The notes: generated by a model not told the origin, from the letters alone. 64,000 nt of DNA from an uncultured Roseicyclus sp. (GCA_937139335.1 CAKZPN010000027.1:1-64000), one strand, 5' to 3'; positions 1 to 9,062 are shown, counted from the first letter of the stretch. Translations and numbers: made by a program.

Positions 1-2
1 AA

Positions 3-77
3 TGGTGGGTGATAAGGGATTTGAACCCCTGACATCTTCGATGTGAACGAAGCGCTCTACCACTGAGCTAATCACCC
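3..77 (-). tRNA. tRNA-Val (anticodon CAC)
   Basis: Read on the minus strand this folds as a complete tRNA. The 7-bp acceptor stem pairs GGGTGAT with ATCACCC, the D-loop contains AGCTCAGTGGTAGAGC, and the anticodon stem CTTCG/CGAAG encloses the loop TTCACAT, so the anticodon is CAC (valine, GUG codons). The T-arm GGTTCAAATCC follows, and the 3' CCA is encoded in the DNA. The neighbours are the HU-like gene and lon on the same strand. Nothing suggests integration at this tRNA: no integrase or partial tRNA copy is visible in the window. Confidence 0.96.
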
Positions 78-94
78 TCCGGGTGGGCAGGTCT

Positions 95-622
95 TTAGCT
101 ATCCTCGTCCGGGTCTGCAAGGGGGCTCTCGCCCGCCTCGGCACCATCGGTGCGGGGGCGCCGGATCTTGAGGGTGAGGATGTCGGGGCCATCGGCATCG
201 GGCTTGCGTTTCTTCACAATCAGCTTGCCCAGCGGTGGCAGCACCAGCTCCTCGTTGCGGTCGAGCGCGCGGCCCAACTCGTCGAGCACCAGTTCCAGCA
301 CCACCTTGGCGTCGGAGCGTTTCAGCGAGGTGCGCTCGGCCACCGCCTCGATAAGGTCGCCGCGCTTGAACCGCGGGTCATCCTCGCCGGTGTCGGCCGT
401 CTCCGCACCCTCTGCCGCGGCCGGGGCGGTCGCCTCGGCGTCGGGGGCCATCACCGTGCGCAGCGAGGCGGGCTTTTCGGCAGGCGCGTCGACGGCGTCT
501 GCGGGGCCGTCGCGCAGGTCGGCGGCGGCTTGCGTCCGCGCGGTCTTGGACCGGCTTCGGGGGCCGGCGGGCGTCGATTTGCGGGGAGCGGCCTTTGTTG
601 CGGTCTTGCGGCTTGCAGCCAT
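95..622 (-). CDS. HU-family DNA-binding protein with long N-terminal tail
   Basis: A 175-residue protein. Residues 1-80 are a low-complexity Ala/Pro/Lys/Arg tail that becomes acidic towards its end. Residues 84-165 resemble the HU/IHF fold (RGDLIEAVAERTSLKR start, LGKLIVKKR strand). HU proteins are normally about 90 residues and bind and bend DNA as dimers. Here the usual arm with its conserved Arg/Pro tip is poorly conserved, and the C-terminus ends in an acidic tail. I chose this start because GGAGG lies 5 nt upstream of the ATG; longer versions have no such site. It lies downstream of lon on the same strand, the place where hupB often sits in alphaproteobacteria, but a small gene on the opposite strand separates them. 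A nucleoid role is inferred from the family. Confidence 0.85.
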   Translation of the reverse strand: MAASRKTATKAAPRKSTPAGPRSRSKTARTQAAADLRDGPADAVDAPAEKPASLRTVMAPDAEATAPAAAEGAETADTGEDDPRFKRGDLIEAVAERTSLKRSDAKVVLELVLDELGRALDRNEELVLPPLGKLIVKKRKPDADGPDILTLKIRRPRTDGAEAGESPLADPDEDS

Positions 623-1007
623 GAGTGCCTCCGGTGTGGCGCTTTGGGCCGGTCGGGCCGCGCCTTTGGAACGATTGATTGGACCTGACGCTAACGAAGG
701 CCGCGCCATCTCGCCAGACGGCACCGCAAATTTTTCCGGCCCTGTTGCGGGCGCGGCAGGCCCGGTCTCCCCCCATGGCAGGACACAGCATCTCGGCGCA
801 GGCGCGGCGCTGCCCACATCCCCTAGCAGCGCGGACGGACTAGGTGGCCGGTCCTCGTGCCACCCGCGGCGGCGGCGCCCGCGGACCTTCGCACGTCGCG
901 ATGGCCACACCGCGCGGAGGGGCAGCGGACCCGCGGCGAAAAAACACTTGACGATCAAGGCTCTCCGCGTGGACGTTTATGCGTCTGTTTACACTTGGGG
1001 AAGTGTC
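623..1007. other. intergenic region between divergent HU-like and small secreted-protein genes
   Basis: This 385-bp stretch holds the upstream regions of two divergent genes. A TTGACG hexamer at 948-953 could be the -35 of the rightward gene, but no convincing -10 is placed at 16-18 bp. The open frames crossing it have no ribosome-binding sites and look like high-GC shadows. I see no RNA gene or repeat here. Confidence 0.5.
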
Positions 1008-1217
1008 ATGAAGAAACTAGCTGTCGCAGCCGCGCTCAGCCTTGCCCTCGCGGGCGGGGCCCAGGCCCAGACCCTCCAGCCGCAGATGTCGGCGCAGGAT
1101 GTCCAGGCCGGCATCGAGATCGAGGAAAGCCACATCCTCGTGCCGATCCTGATGATGATCTTTCTGGTCCTGACGGCCGCGGGCGGCGGCGGCGCCGGGC
1201 AATATACCGGCATGTGA
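1008..1217 (+). CDS. small secreted or membrane-anchored peptide, function unknown
   Basis: A 69-residue product. It has a clear Sec signal peptide (MKK, a hydrophobic core, cleavage near AQAQ), then a polar stretch of about 20 residues, then a hydrophobic segment (HILVPILMMIFLVLTAAGG) long enough to cross or anchor in the membrane, ending in a Gly-rich tail. Short proteins of this layout (signal peptide plus a C-terminal hydrophobic segment) are common in Rhodobacteraceae, but I know of no assigned role. It stands alone, divergent from the HU-like gene and convergent with lon. I found no strong Shine-Dalgarno motif. The signal peptide is the best evidence that it is real. Confidence 0.7.
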   Translation: MKKLAVAAALSLALAGGAQAQTLQPQMSAQDVQAGIEIEESHILVPILMMIFLVLTAAGGGGAGQYTGM

Positions 1218-1260
1218 CTGCCGCGATCTGGTACCGGAGCGACCCGGATCTGTCGTCAGC

Positions 1261-1283
1261 CGCCGCCCCTGACAGGGGCGACG
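1261..1283 (-). terminator. GC-rich hairpin between convergent genes (candidate terminator of lon)
   Basis: A 10-bp stem with one mismatch (CGCCGCCCCT against AGGGGCGACG) and a GAC loop. It lies between the end of the small gene and the end of lon. There is no T-run on either side, so intrinsic termination is uncertain. Confidence 0.4.
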
Positions 1284-1296
1284 GCCTTGGCGTTGG

Positions 1297-3693
1297 TCAG
1301 TGCGCGACCGCGCCCTCGCCCCCGCGCTCGGCGGCGCGGACGGCGGCGGCTGCCGCTTCGGCCTCTTCATCCCAGTCCACCGCCTCGGGCTGACGGGCGA
1401 GCGCTTGCGCCAGCACCTCGGAGACATGGCTGACGGGAATGATGGTCAGGCCCTGCTTCACGTTGTCCGGGATCTCGACCAGATCCTTCTCGTTCTCCTG
1501 CGGGATCAGGACGGTGGTGATGCCACCCCGGAGCGCGGCCAGCAGCTTTTCCTTCAACCCGCCGATGGGCAGCACGTTGCCGCGCAGCGTCACCTCACCG
1601 GTCATGGCGATGCCCGAGCGCACCGGGATCTGCGTCAGCACCGACACGATGGAGGTCACCATCGCGATGCCGGCACTCGGCCCGTCCTTGGGCGTGGCGC
1701 CCTCGGGGACGTGGACGTGGATGTCCCAGCTGTCGAGCCGGGGCGGCTTCACCCCGATCCGCGGCGCGATCGACCGCACGTAACTGGCGGCGGCGTCGAT
1801 GGATTCCTTCATCACGTCGCCCAGCTTGCCGGTGGTCTTCATCCGGCCCTTGCCCGGCAGCCGCAGCGCCTCGATCGACAGGAGGTCGCCGCCGACGCTG
1901 GTCCAGGCGAGGCCCGTCACGACACCGATCTGGTCGTCACGCTCCGCCAGCCCGAACTTGAACCGCCTGACGCCCAGCATCTCCTCCAGCGCCTCGGGCG
2001 TCACGACCACGCGGTCGGTCTTTTTCCGCACGATGGAGGTCACGGCCTTGCGGGCCAGCTTGGCGATCTCGCGCTCCAGGTTCCGGACGCCCGCTTCGCG
2101 GGTGTAGTAGCGGATGATGTCGGTCAGCGCGGCGTCGGGCAGCTCGAATTCCTTGGCGCGCAGGCCATGGTTCTTCATCTGCTTCTCGACGAGGTGCTGC
2201 TTGGCGATCTCGCGCTTCTCGTCCTCGGTGTAGCCGGCCAGCGGGATGATCTCCATCCGGTCCAGAAGCGGGCCCGGCATGTTGTAGGAGTTCGCGGTGG
2301 TCAGGAACATCACGTTCGAGAGGTCGTATTCCACCTCGAGGTAGTGATCCATGAAGGTCGAGTTCTGTTCCGGGTCCAGCACCTCGAGCATCGCGCTCGC
2401 CGGGTCGCCCCGGAAATCCTGCCCCATCTTGTCGATCTCATCGAGCAGGATGAGCGGATTGGTGGTCTTCGCCTTCTTCAGCGCCTGGATGATCTTGCCC
2501 GGCATGGAGCCGATGTAGGTCCGGCGGTGGCCGCGGATCTCGGACTCGTCACGCACGCCACCCAGCGAGATGCGGATGAACTCGCGCCCCGTGGCCTTGG
2601 CGACCGATTTGCCCAAGCTGGTCTTGCCCACGCCCGGCGGGCCGACGAGGCACAGGATCGGCCCCTTCAGCTTCTTGCTGCGCTGCTGCACGGCAAGGTA
2701 TTCGACGATGCGTTCCTTGACCTTCTCGAGACCGTAGTGGTCGTCGTCGAGGATTTTCTCTGCGTGGCCGAGGTCCTTCTTCACGCGCGACTTCACGCCC
2801 CACGGGATCGACAGCATCCAGTCGAGGTAGTTGCGCACCACGGTCGCCTCGGCGCTCATCGGCGACATGTTCTTGAGCTTCTTCAGCTCGGCATCTGCCT
2901 TGTCGCGCGCTTCCTTCGACAGCTTGGTGGCGTTGATGCGCTCTTCCAGCTCGGCCAGTTCGCCGGCACCTTCCTCGCCATCGCCCAGCTCGCGCTGGAT
3001 CGCCTTCATCTGTTCGTTGAGGTAATATTCGCGCTGCGTGCGCTCCATCTGGTTCTTCACGCGGCTCTTGATCTTCTTCTCGACCTGCAGGACCGACATC
3101 TCGCCCTGCATCAGGCCGTAGACCTTCTCCAGCCGCTCGGCCACGTCGAGCGTTTCCAGAAGCTCCTGCTTCTGGCCCACCTCGATGCCGAGATGCCCCG
3201 AAACGAGATCGGCCAGTTTGGCCGGATCGGTCGCCTCGCTGACATTGGTCATGGCGTCTTCGGGGATGTTCTTCTTCACCTTGGCGTATTTGGCGAATTC
3301 ATCGGCCACCGCGCCGATCATCGCCTGCACGGCCGAGGGGTCGCCCTCGGTCTCGTCCAACGGCGAGACGCGGACCTCGAAGAACTCCTCGGTGCCGGTG
3401 AAGGCCTCGATCCGCACGCGGCGGCGGCCCTCGACCAGCACCTTCACGGTGCCGTCGGGCAATTTCAGCAGTTGCAGCACGTTGGCCAGCACGCCGGTCC
3501 GGTAGATCCCGTCCTCGGTCGGGTCATCCACGGTCGGGTCGATCTGCGAGCTGAGCAGGATCTGCTTGTCGTCCTGCATCACTTCCTCGAGGGCGCGCAC
3601 GGATTTCTCGCGGCCCACGAAGAGCGGCACGATCATGTGGGGGAACACCACGATGTCGCGCAACGGCAGGATCGGAAATGTTTCTTGGGTCAC
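1297..3693 (-). CDS. lon: ATP-dependent protease Lon
   Basis: A 798-residue Lon, the family's usual length. Lon is a cytoplasmic hexameric AAA+ serine protease that degrades misfolded and short-lived regulatory proteins. In order: an N-terminal substrate-binding domain beginning [21 protein letters not shown], a coiled-coil region rich in charged residues, the AAA+ module with Walker A GPPGVGKT and Walker B ILLDEIDK, and the protease domain with catalytic Ser673 in DGPSAGIAM and the catalytic Lys in [10 protein letters not shown]. The start is taken as GTG (VTQETF) because GGAAGG lies 9 nt upstream and longer frames lack homology. A heat-shock-like promoter lies about 85 bp upstream. The gene is complete. 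Confidence 0.98.
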   Translation of the reverse strand: MTQETFPILPLRDIVVFPHMIVPLFVGREKSVRALEEVMQDDKQILLSSQIDPTVDDPTEDGIYRTGVLANVLQLLKLPDGTVKVLVEGRRRVRIEAFTGTEEFFEVRVSPLDETEGDPSAVQAMIGAVADEFAKYAKVKKNIPEDAMTNVSEATDPAKLADLVSGHLGIEVGQKQELLETLDVAERLEKVYGLMQGEMSVLQVEKKIKSRVKNQMERTQREYYLNEQMKAIQRELGDGEEGAGELAELEERINATKLSKEARDKADAELKKLKNMSPMSAEATVVRNYLDWMLSIPWGVKSRVKKDLGHAEKILDDDHYGLEKVKERIVEYLAVQQRSKKLKGPILCLVGPPGVGKTSLGKSVAKATGREFIRISLGGVRDESEIRGHRRTYIGSMPGKIIQALKKAKTTNPLILLDEIDKMGQDFRGDPASAMLEVLDPEQNSTFMDHYLEVEYDLSNVMFLTTANSYNMPGPLLDRMEIIPLAGYTEDEKREIAKQHLVEKQMKNHGLRAKEFELPDAALTDIIRYYTREAGVRNLEREIAKLARKAVTSIVRKKTDRVVVTPEALEEMLGVRRFKFGLAERDDQIGVVTGLAWTSVGGDLLSIEALRLPGKGRMKTTGKLGDVMKESIDAAASYVRSIAPRIGVKPPRLDSWDIHVHVPEGATPKDGPSAGIAMVTSIVSVLTQIPVRSGIAMTGEVTLRGNVLPIGGLKEKLLAALRGGITTVLIPQENEKDLVEIPDNVKQGLTIIPVSHVSEVLAQALARQPEAVDWDEEAEAAAAAVRAAERGGEGAVAH

Positions 3694-3777
3694 TGGCTCT
3701 TGCCTTCCTTGGTCTTGGCAAAGGGGCCTGGCTCTGACACGGCAGCCGCCGTAGCCCCCTCCGGGTAAGGATGTCTT

Positions 3778-3807
3778 AACTTGGGGCTGAGCACGGGTGG
3801 TTTCAAG
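3778..3807 (-). promoter_or_regulatory. RpoH (sigma-32)-type promoter of lon
   Basis: On the minus strand CTTGAAA (3801-3807) is followed after 14 bp by CCCCAAGTT (3778-3786). This closely matches the classical heat-shock consensus CTTGAAA-N(11-16)-CCCCATNT. The predicted transcription start is near 3771, leaving a leader of about 75-80 nt before the lon GTG. lon is a known heat-shock gene in many bacteria, which fits. The whole lon-fkbM interval (3694-4006) is non-coding. On its right side a TTGACA at 3940-3945 lacks a good -10. Confidence 0.72.
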
Positions 3808-4006
3808 CTGCGCCCGCGGGCCCGGTCCCCTGTCATCCTGCCTGTCACGGCGGCATGGTGCAAGCGAAGGATAGTGGCGAAACTGTGAAGACCCACAAAA
3901 TGCTGTGGACACTCTGGTCCGGCTCCCCCCTACGCCGCATTGACATCGAACACTCGGTTGCAGAACGTCCTGACCAACATCGCTGACGTGCTCGGGAACC
4001 TGCCTC

Positions 4007-4819
4007 ATGAACAACGCACGATATTTCGAGCTCAACCACCATCTTCCGAAGCTTCAGCTTCTCGAGGTCTTTCCGCTCGTCCCATTCCTGTGGCTGCGCG
4101 GCGGGATGGTCAGCATTGATGTCGGTGCCAATACGGGACTGTGGTCCGAGGCCTACTTGCGAAATTTCGGTGCACGCACCGCACGACATATCATGGTCGA
4201 GCCGATGCCGGCCAATGCCGAACGGCTGCGCCGCCGGTCCGACAACGTGCTCAAGAAATTGTGCGCCGGTGTCGAAATCCGCGAGGCGGCGATGGGCGAC
4301 AACGCTGGTGATGTCGTCATCCACTTCGATAGCGACGTGACGACCCTTGCCTCGGTGCGCAGCGCGTCGAGCGATCTGGGCCACACTGTCGTCAACTTGT
4401 CCCGCTCGATCACGGTGCCGCAACTGCGCCTCGACGATGAGATCGCTCGCCTGGGTGTGGAACAGGTCGATTTCATGAAGGTGGACGTCGAAGGCTACGA
4501 GCAAGCAGTCTTCGACGGCTCCGCTGCCGCCATCGCCGATGGACGCATCCGCAACATCCTGTTCGAGTTCGGCGTCCATCAAACGGTGCATGGGGAGACT
4601 CTTGCCGGCTATTTCGACTTCTTCCGCCGCCACGGCTACAGGATGTATCGCAGCCATCGCGCGCGCAATTTCTTTGGCTTGACCGAGATCGCGCCCTACA
4701 CACCGGCCCACGAGCCGACAGGAAGCGGGGTCGAGATGCTGCTTGTCACTCTCGATGGCCCGGATCCGCGCTACAGCGGTCCACGCGTCGTGACACGCCA
4801 GCCCGTTCCGCCGGCCTGA
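4007..4819 (+). CDS. FkbM-family SAM-dependent methyltransferase
   Basis: A 270-residue protein with the hallmarks of FkbM methyltransferases, which O-methylate sugars or small metabolites. It has the SAM-binding motif I SIDVGANTGLWS near residue 36, an acidic post-I motif in MVEPMPANAERL, and the family signature DFMKVDVEGYEQAVFDG near residue 157, followed by LFEFGVH. It has no signal peptide, so it is probably cytoplasmic. Base composition is visibly less GC-rich than in lon and tgt, which suggests an accessory gene. No glycosyltransferase or polysaccharide cluster is adjacent, so the substrate cannot be inferred. The ATG has only a weak ribosome-binding site (GGGAA). Confidence 0.88.
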   Translation: MNNARYFELNHHLPKLQLLEVFPLVPFLWLRGGMVSIDVGANTGLWSEAYLRNFGARTARHIMVEPMPANAERLRRRSDNVLKKLCAGVEIREAAMGDNAGDVVIHFDSDVTTLASVRSASSDLGHTVVNLSRSITVPQLRLDDEIARLGVEQVDFMKVDVEGYEQAVFDGSAAAIADGRIRNILFEFGVHQTVHGETLAGYFDFFRRHGYRMYRSHRARNFFGLTEIAPYTPAHEPTGSGVEMLLVTLDGPDPRYSGPRVVTRQPVPPA

Positions 4820-4906
4820 TCACTGTCGCGAGTTGATCCACATCATTCCGGCACCCCCTCCACGGCCGCATAATATCATATGCAATAATTGCGATGGAGG
4901 ATTGTC

Positions 4907-6601
4907 ATGCCGTCCCGTTTCCTTGTCCCGCTCAGGGCGCTGCCCATGGCGGCCGGCCTCTTGCTCGCCGGCGCGCTGGGTGCCGCGGCCTGCCCGTCGG
5001 CGTCCTATCCGGGCCCGAGCTTCAGCTATTCCGGCGCCGATCTCTACTACGCGCAGGCCTTCAGCACGGTCGCCGCCGGCTCGGGCGCGCTGTCGTCGTG
5101 CAACATTCCCGGCACCCGCGGCTATGCCAATGACCGGGCGACCATGTCGCTGAACCTGTCGATGATGGATGGCTACGAGCTGACGGTCGACGTGCAGTCC
5201 GACTGCGACTCCACCCTGCTTGTGAACGCCGCGGACGGAAGCTGGGTCTTCGACGACGACGGCGGCGACGGGCTGATGCCGCGCATCAGCATCGCGGATG
5301 CCTGGCGGCTGAACGGTCGCGTCGACGTCTGGATCGGCAGCTACGGCGGCAGCACCTGCCCCGCCACGATCACCTTCCAGACCCGCAGGGCGCCCGGCAT
5401 GCCGGACGAGGCCGGCGACGTGCCGATGGGCGCGGTCGGCTGCCCCGACCCCGGCCTGACCGGGCGGACGCTCAGCTTCAACGGGGTGCAGCTCTGGTCG
5501 CGGCAGAGCATCGCCACCACGGCCACGGGCGGCGCGGCGCTGTCGGGCTGCAACATTCCCGGCACGCGCGGCTACGCGGGCGCAACGCCGAGCTTCACCT
5601 TCTACCTTTCGGGGATGGAGGGCTACCGGCTCGACCTCGACGTCGATGCCACCTGCGACAGCACGATGCTGGTGCGCGCCGCGGACGGAAGCTGGCATTT
5701 CGACGATGACAGCAACGGCAACCTCGACCCGGCCCTGTCCTTCGACCAGGCTTGGCAGACCAACGGGCGCGTCGATGTCTGGGTCGGCACCTACGGCGGC
5801 GGCTCCTGCCCCGCCACGCTGAACCTTGAGACCTTCGACGCCGTCATGATGGTCCCGCCGCCGCAGCCGCAGCCCCAGCCCGCCGTCGGCTGCCCCGACC
5901 CGGCCCTGCCCGGCCAGTGGATCAGCTACAGCGGTGCGCAGCTCTGGTCGCGGCAAAGCCTGCCGGTGCAGGCCTCGGGCAGCACACAGCTGTCGACCTG
6001 CGGCATCCCCGGCACCCGCGGCTATGCCAACCCCGCGCCGAACTACTCCTTCAACCTGACGGGGATGCAGGGCTACCGGCTAGACCTGTCGGCGGATGCG
6101 TCCTGCGATTCGACCATGCTGGTGCGCACGCCGGACGGTCTGTGGCACTTCAATGATGACGGCCACGGCAACCTCGACCCGCTGATTCAGCTTGCCCCGC
6201 CCACCGCGCTGAACGGGCGCGTGGATGTCTGGGTCGGCACCTACGGGCCCACGCCCTGCGCGGCCACTTTGAACCTCGAGACCTTCACCGCCGCCGGGAC
6301 CGCCCCGCCGCCGCAACCGGCCGCGGGCCTTGCCGGCACCTGGTCGCTGAACGCCAACGGCTTCACCGGCACGATCACCTTCACCCCCAGCGGGATGGGC
6401 TGGACCGGGCAGTTGAACCTCGGCCGGCAGGAGACGCTGCAAAACGTCTGGTTCGACCCCGCGAGCGACCGGGTGGAGTTCTTCCGCCCCGATCCGAACT
6501 ACCCGCAGCACTACGTCGGCACGGTCACCACCGGGGAGATGTCGGGCCAGTTCAACCAGGCCGGCGGCGGCTACGTCTACAACTGGAGCGCCCGCCGCTA
6601 G
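4907..6601 (+). CDS. exported cysteine-rich triple-repeat protein
   Basis: A 564-residue protein. I chose the ATG at 4907 because GGAGG lies 6 nt upstream. A signal peptide (residues 1-28, cleaved near GAAA) precedes three tandem units whose first cysteine codons lie at 4991, 5441 and 5891, an exact 450-bp spacing. Each unit has four conserved Cys and the signatures IPGTRGYA, CDSTMLVR, DGxWxFxDD and NGRVDVWVGTYG. The Asp-rich DD segment and the strand pattern resemble PPC-type beta-sandwiches, though this is not a clear family match. Units 2 and 3 end in Pro-rich linkers. The last 85 residues form a different beta-rich domain (GTWSLNANGFTGTITF). The protein is probably secreted or surface-bound, with disulfides formed in the periplasm. 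Function unknown. Confidence 0.85.
   Translation: MPSRFLVPLRALPMAAGLLLAGALGAAACPSASYPGPSFSYSGADLYYAQAFSTVAAGSGALSSCNIPGTRGYANDRATMSLNLSMMDGYELTVDVQSDCDSTLLVNAADGSWVFDDDGGDGLMPRISIADAWRLNGRVDVWIGSYGGSTCPATITFQTRRAPGMPDEAGDVPMGAVGCPDPGLTGRTLSFNGVQLWSRQSIATTATGGAALSGCNIPGTRGYAGATPSFTFYLSGMEGYRLDLDVDATCDSTMLVRAADGSWHFDDDSNGNLDPALSFDQAWQTNGRVDVWVGTYGGGSCPATLNLETFDAVMMVPPPQPQPQPAVGCPDPALPGQWISYSGAQLWSRQSLPVQASGSTQLSTCGIPGTRGYANPAPNYSFNLTGMQGYRLDLSADASCDSTMLVRTPDGLWHFNDDGHGNLDPLIQLAPPTALNGRVDVWVGTYGPTPCAATLNLETFTAAGTAPPPQPAAGLAGTWSLNANGFTGTITFTPSGMGWTGQLNLGRQETLQNVWFDPASDRVEFFRPDPNYPQHYVGTVTTGEMSGQFNQAGGGYVYNWSARR
4991..6340 (+). repeat. three in-frame coding repeats, 450-bp period
   Basis: Units run 4991-5440, 5441-5890 and 5891-6340. 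The last about 50 bp of unit 3 is linker and the start of the C-terminal domain. Units 2 and 3 both open CPDP and share LWSRQS. Unit 1 is the most divergent. Spacing is exactly 150 codons, although the sequences have diverged. Confidence 0.85.
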
Positions 6602-6624
6602 GGCAGCCGGCACAAACGACCAGC

Positions 6625-6653
6625 AAGGCCCGCCAACCCTGGCGGGCCTTTCG
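6625..6653 (+). terminator. rho-independent terminator
   Basis: A perfect 10-bp stem AAGGCCCGCC/GGCGGGCCTT with the loop AACCCT, followed by TTC. It lies 24 nt after the stop of the triple-repeat gene. The A-run on the left arm would allow function in both directions. Confidence 0.85.
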
Positions 6654-6803
6654 CATTGGGCGGTTGCACCGCGCGTATCCGTCGTGAGGCCGATGCCGAT
6701 CCGACCGCAGGCGAATTCATCATTTTACCTGAAACTTGTCCCTTGGACGACACGTGTCTCCACACACGTTGCGGTTGAGTGATTCCACCCCCTGTTCGAG
6801 TGA

Positions 6804-7922
6804 ATGATGTACACGACCCCCATTCTCGTGCGGGGCGACCAGGTCGCCTCGTTGACCGGCTCCCCCTCCAACCAAGGCAATCCCGGCGATCCCAATTTCG
6901 GCATGGTCCTGCCCGGCGCCAAGGCGCTGGCGGATGCCGATACGACCTATCGGCTGGTCTGGTTCCAGAACGTCAACGCGGTCGACGAGACCTTCAAGAA
7001 CGGCCAGGGCTGGCGGCTGCAGGAATACACCGGCACAGGCGATCCGGCGACCGACGCGAACGGCTGGACCACGGTCTCGGGCTACGCGAACCTCAGCCCC
7101 AAGCCAGACCTCGTGGCCGGGGTCGGGGGCGGCGACGACTACATCGTCTTCCAGTCCGGCAACAGGTTCCTGCTGTTCGACATCAACGGCAACCTGCCCG
7201 CGACGCCGCAGACGCTGGTCTACCGCGGCGACGCGCAGAACGGCGACCCGGCGCAGGGCAACAACAACAGCGACCTCGATTTCACCGATGGCTACGCCGC
7301 CTACTGCTTCTGCGCCGGCACGCTGATCGAGACCGATCGCGGGCAGGTCCCCGTCGAGGCGCTTGTCGTGGGCGACCTGGTGAGGACGCTCGACCGCGGG
7401 ATGCAGCCGCTGCGCTGGATCGGGCGGCGCGACGTCGCGGCGGCCGAGATGGCGGCCCATCCGACGCTGCGTCCGGTTCGGGTCGCGGCCGGCGCGCTCG
7501 GGTGGAACGCACCGCGCCGCGACTTGTGGCTGTCGCCGCAGCACCGCGTCCTCGTCCGCTCCAGGATCGCCGCGCGGATGGCAGGCGCACCCGAGGTTCT
7601 GGTGGCGGTCAAGCACCTGTGCGGCCTGCCCGGCATCGATCAGACCGATGCCGCCGGGCCAGTCACCTACATCCACCTGCGGCTCGACCGCCACGAGGTG
7701 GTGCAGGCCGAGGGCGCCTGGACGGAGACGCTTCTGGTCGGACGCGAGGCGCTTCGCGCGATGGACCCCGAGGCGCGGCGCGAGTTGCGGCTGCTGTTCC
7801 CCGATCTGGCCATCGAAGGCGCGGAAGATGCGGCGCGCATCTTGCTGCAGGGCCACGCCGCGCGCAGCCTGGCGCAGCGCCACCAGCGCAATGCGAAGGC
7901 GCTGGTCGACACGGTCTATTAG
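6804..7922 (+). CDS. Hint (Hedgehog/intein)-domain protein
   Basis: A 372-residue protein. Residues 1-165 are a beta-rich region with no recognised family. From Cys168/Cys170 (CFCAGTLIETDRG) it matches the bacterial Hint_2 domain: PVEALVVGDLVRTLDRG, LRWIG, and the block SPQHRVLVRS. Hint domains cut themselves at the residue before the leading Cys/Ser. In this group they are found on exported, calcium-binding or surface proteins, where their role is not settled. Here the Hint part is C-terminal and followed by about 60 residues (ILLQGHAARSLAQRH), with no obvious Asn-Cys splice junction, so simple cleavage is more likely than splicing. There is no classical signal peptide and no strong ribosome-binding site. 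The start could be either of two adjacent ATGs. Confidence 0.82.
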   Translation: MMYTTPILVRGDQVASLTGSPSNQGNPGDPNFGMVLPGAKALADADTTYRLVWFQNVNAVDETFKNGQGWRLQEYTGTGDPATDANGWTTVSGYANLSPKPDLVAGVGGGDDYIVFQSGNRFLLFDINGNLPATPQTLVYRGDAQNGDPAQGNNNSDLDFTDGYAAYCFCAGTLIETDRGQVPVEALVVGDLVRTLDRGMQPLRWIGRRDVAAAEMAAHPTLRPVRVAAGALGWNAPRRDLWLSPQHRVLVRSRIAARMAGAPEVLVAVKHLCGLPGIDQTDAAGPVTYIHLRLDRHEVVQAEGAWTETLLVGREALRAMDPEARRELRLLFPDLAIEGAEDAARILLQGHAARSLAQRHQRNAKALVDTVY

Positions 7923-7931
7923 GGCGGGCGT

Positions 7932-9062
7932 CTAGACCGGCTCGATATCACCCTCGGCGCGGTCGGCGCGGAACCCGGCCTCGAAGGCGTCGAACCGGTC
8001 CGCGGCAATCGCCCCGCGCAGGCCGGCCATCAGCTCCTGGTAATAGTGCAGGTTGTGCCAGGTCAGCAGCATCGAGGCGATGATCTCGCCGGCGCGGAAG
8101 ACGTGGTGCAGGTAGGCGCGCGAATAGCCGCGGCAGGCCGGGCAGGTGCAATCGGCATCGAGCGGGCGCGGGTCGTCGGCGTGGCGCGCGTTCTTGATGT
8201 TCACCACGCCGCGCCGCGTGAAGGCCTGCCCGGTGCGGCCCGAGCGCGAGGGCAGCACGCAATCCATCATGTCGATCCCGCGCTTCACCGCGCCGACGAT
8301 GTCATCGGGCTTACCCACGCCCATCAGGTAGCGCGGCTTGTCGACCGGCAGCATCCCCGGCGCGTAGTCGAGGCAGGCAAACATCGCCTCCTGCCCCTCG
8401 CCCACCGCCAGCCCGCCCACCGCATAGCCGTCGAAGCCGATGTCTGTCAGCGCCTTCGAGCTTTCCTCGCGGAAATCCCGCTCAAGCCCGCCTTGCTGGA
8501 TGCCGAAGAGCGCGTGACCGGGGCGGTCGCCGAAGGCCTCCTTCGACCGCGCGGCCCATCGCATCGACAGCCGCATGCTCTCGGCGATCCGGTCTCGGTC
8601 GGCGGGCAAGGCGGGGCATTCGTCGAAACACATCACGATGTCGGAGCCGAGGAGTTTCTGGATCTCCATCGAGCGTTCGGGGCTGAGCATGTGTTTCGAG
8701 CCGTCGATATGCGAGCGGAAGGTGACGCCCTCCTCCGTCAGTTTGCGCAATTCGGCCAGGCTCATCACCTGGAAGCCGCCCGAGTCGGTCAGGATCGGCT
8801 TGTCCCAGTTCATGAAACCATGCAGACCGCCCAGCCGCGCGATCCGTTCCGCCGTCGGCCGCAGCATCAGGTGATAGGTGTTGCCGAGCAGGATATCGGC
8901 CCCCGTCGCCGCCACGCTTTCGGGCAGCATCGCCTTCACCGTGGCCGCCGTGCCGACCGGCATGAAGGCCGGTGTGCGGATCGCGCCACGCGGCGTGGAA
9001 ATCACGCCGGTCCGCGCCGCGCCGCTGGTGGCTGTCACATGAAATTCGAAACGATCGCCCAT
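7932..9062 (-). CDS. tgt: tRNA-guanine(34) transglycosylase (queuine tRNA-ribosyltransferase)
   Basis: A 376-residue enzyme that swaps guanine-34 in GUN-anticodon tRNAs for the queuosine precursor preQ1. Visible signatures are [10 protein letters not shown], the substrate pocket [10 protein letters not shown] with catalytic Asp, the FDECP and GIQQGG motifs, GGLAVGE, YLMGVG, DCVLPSR, and the zinc site [16 protein letters not shown] near the C-terminus. I chose the second of two close ATGs, because AAGGA sits 5 nt upstream of it. The gene is convergent with the Hint gene, 9 nt apart. The usual partner queA is not in the window. Confidence 0.97.
   Translation of the reverse strand: MGDRFEFHVTATSGAARTGVISTPRGAIRTPAFMPVGTAATVKAMLPESVAATGADILLGNTYHLMLRPTAERIARLGGLHGFMNWDKPILTDSGGFQVMSLAELRKLTEEGVTFRSHIDGSKHMLSPERSMEIQKLLGSDIVMCFDECPALPADRDRIAESMRLSMRWAARSKEAFGDRPGHALFGIQQGGLERDFREESSKALTDIGFDGYAVGGLAVGEGQEAMFACLDYAPGMLPVDKPRYLMGVGKPDDIVGAVKRGIDMMDCVLPSRSGRTGQAFTRRGVVNIKNARHADDPRPLDADCTCPACRGYSRAYLHHVFRAGEIIASMLLTWHNLHYYQELMAGLRGAIAADRFDAFEAGFRADRAEGDIEPV

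Noticed and set aside
3..77. The tRNA as an integration site
   Set aside because: No integrase and no second copy of the tRNA 3' end are visible in the window.
1300..3768. An 822-codon open frame opposite lon
   Set aside because: It is a high-GC antisense shadow: low-complexity His/Arg/Gly/Leu composition, no domain, no ribosome-binding site, while the opposite strand encodes a complete Lon.
3940..3968. A sigma-70 promoter for the FkbM gene based on TTGACA
   Set aside because: No acceptable -10 box is found at 16-18 bp spacing, so I do not list it as a promoter.
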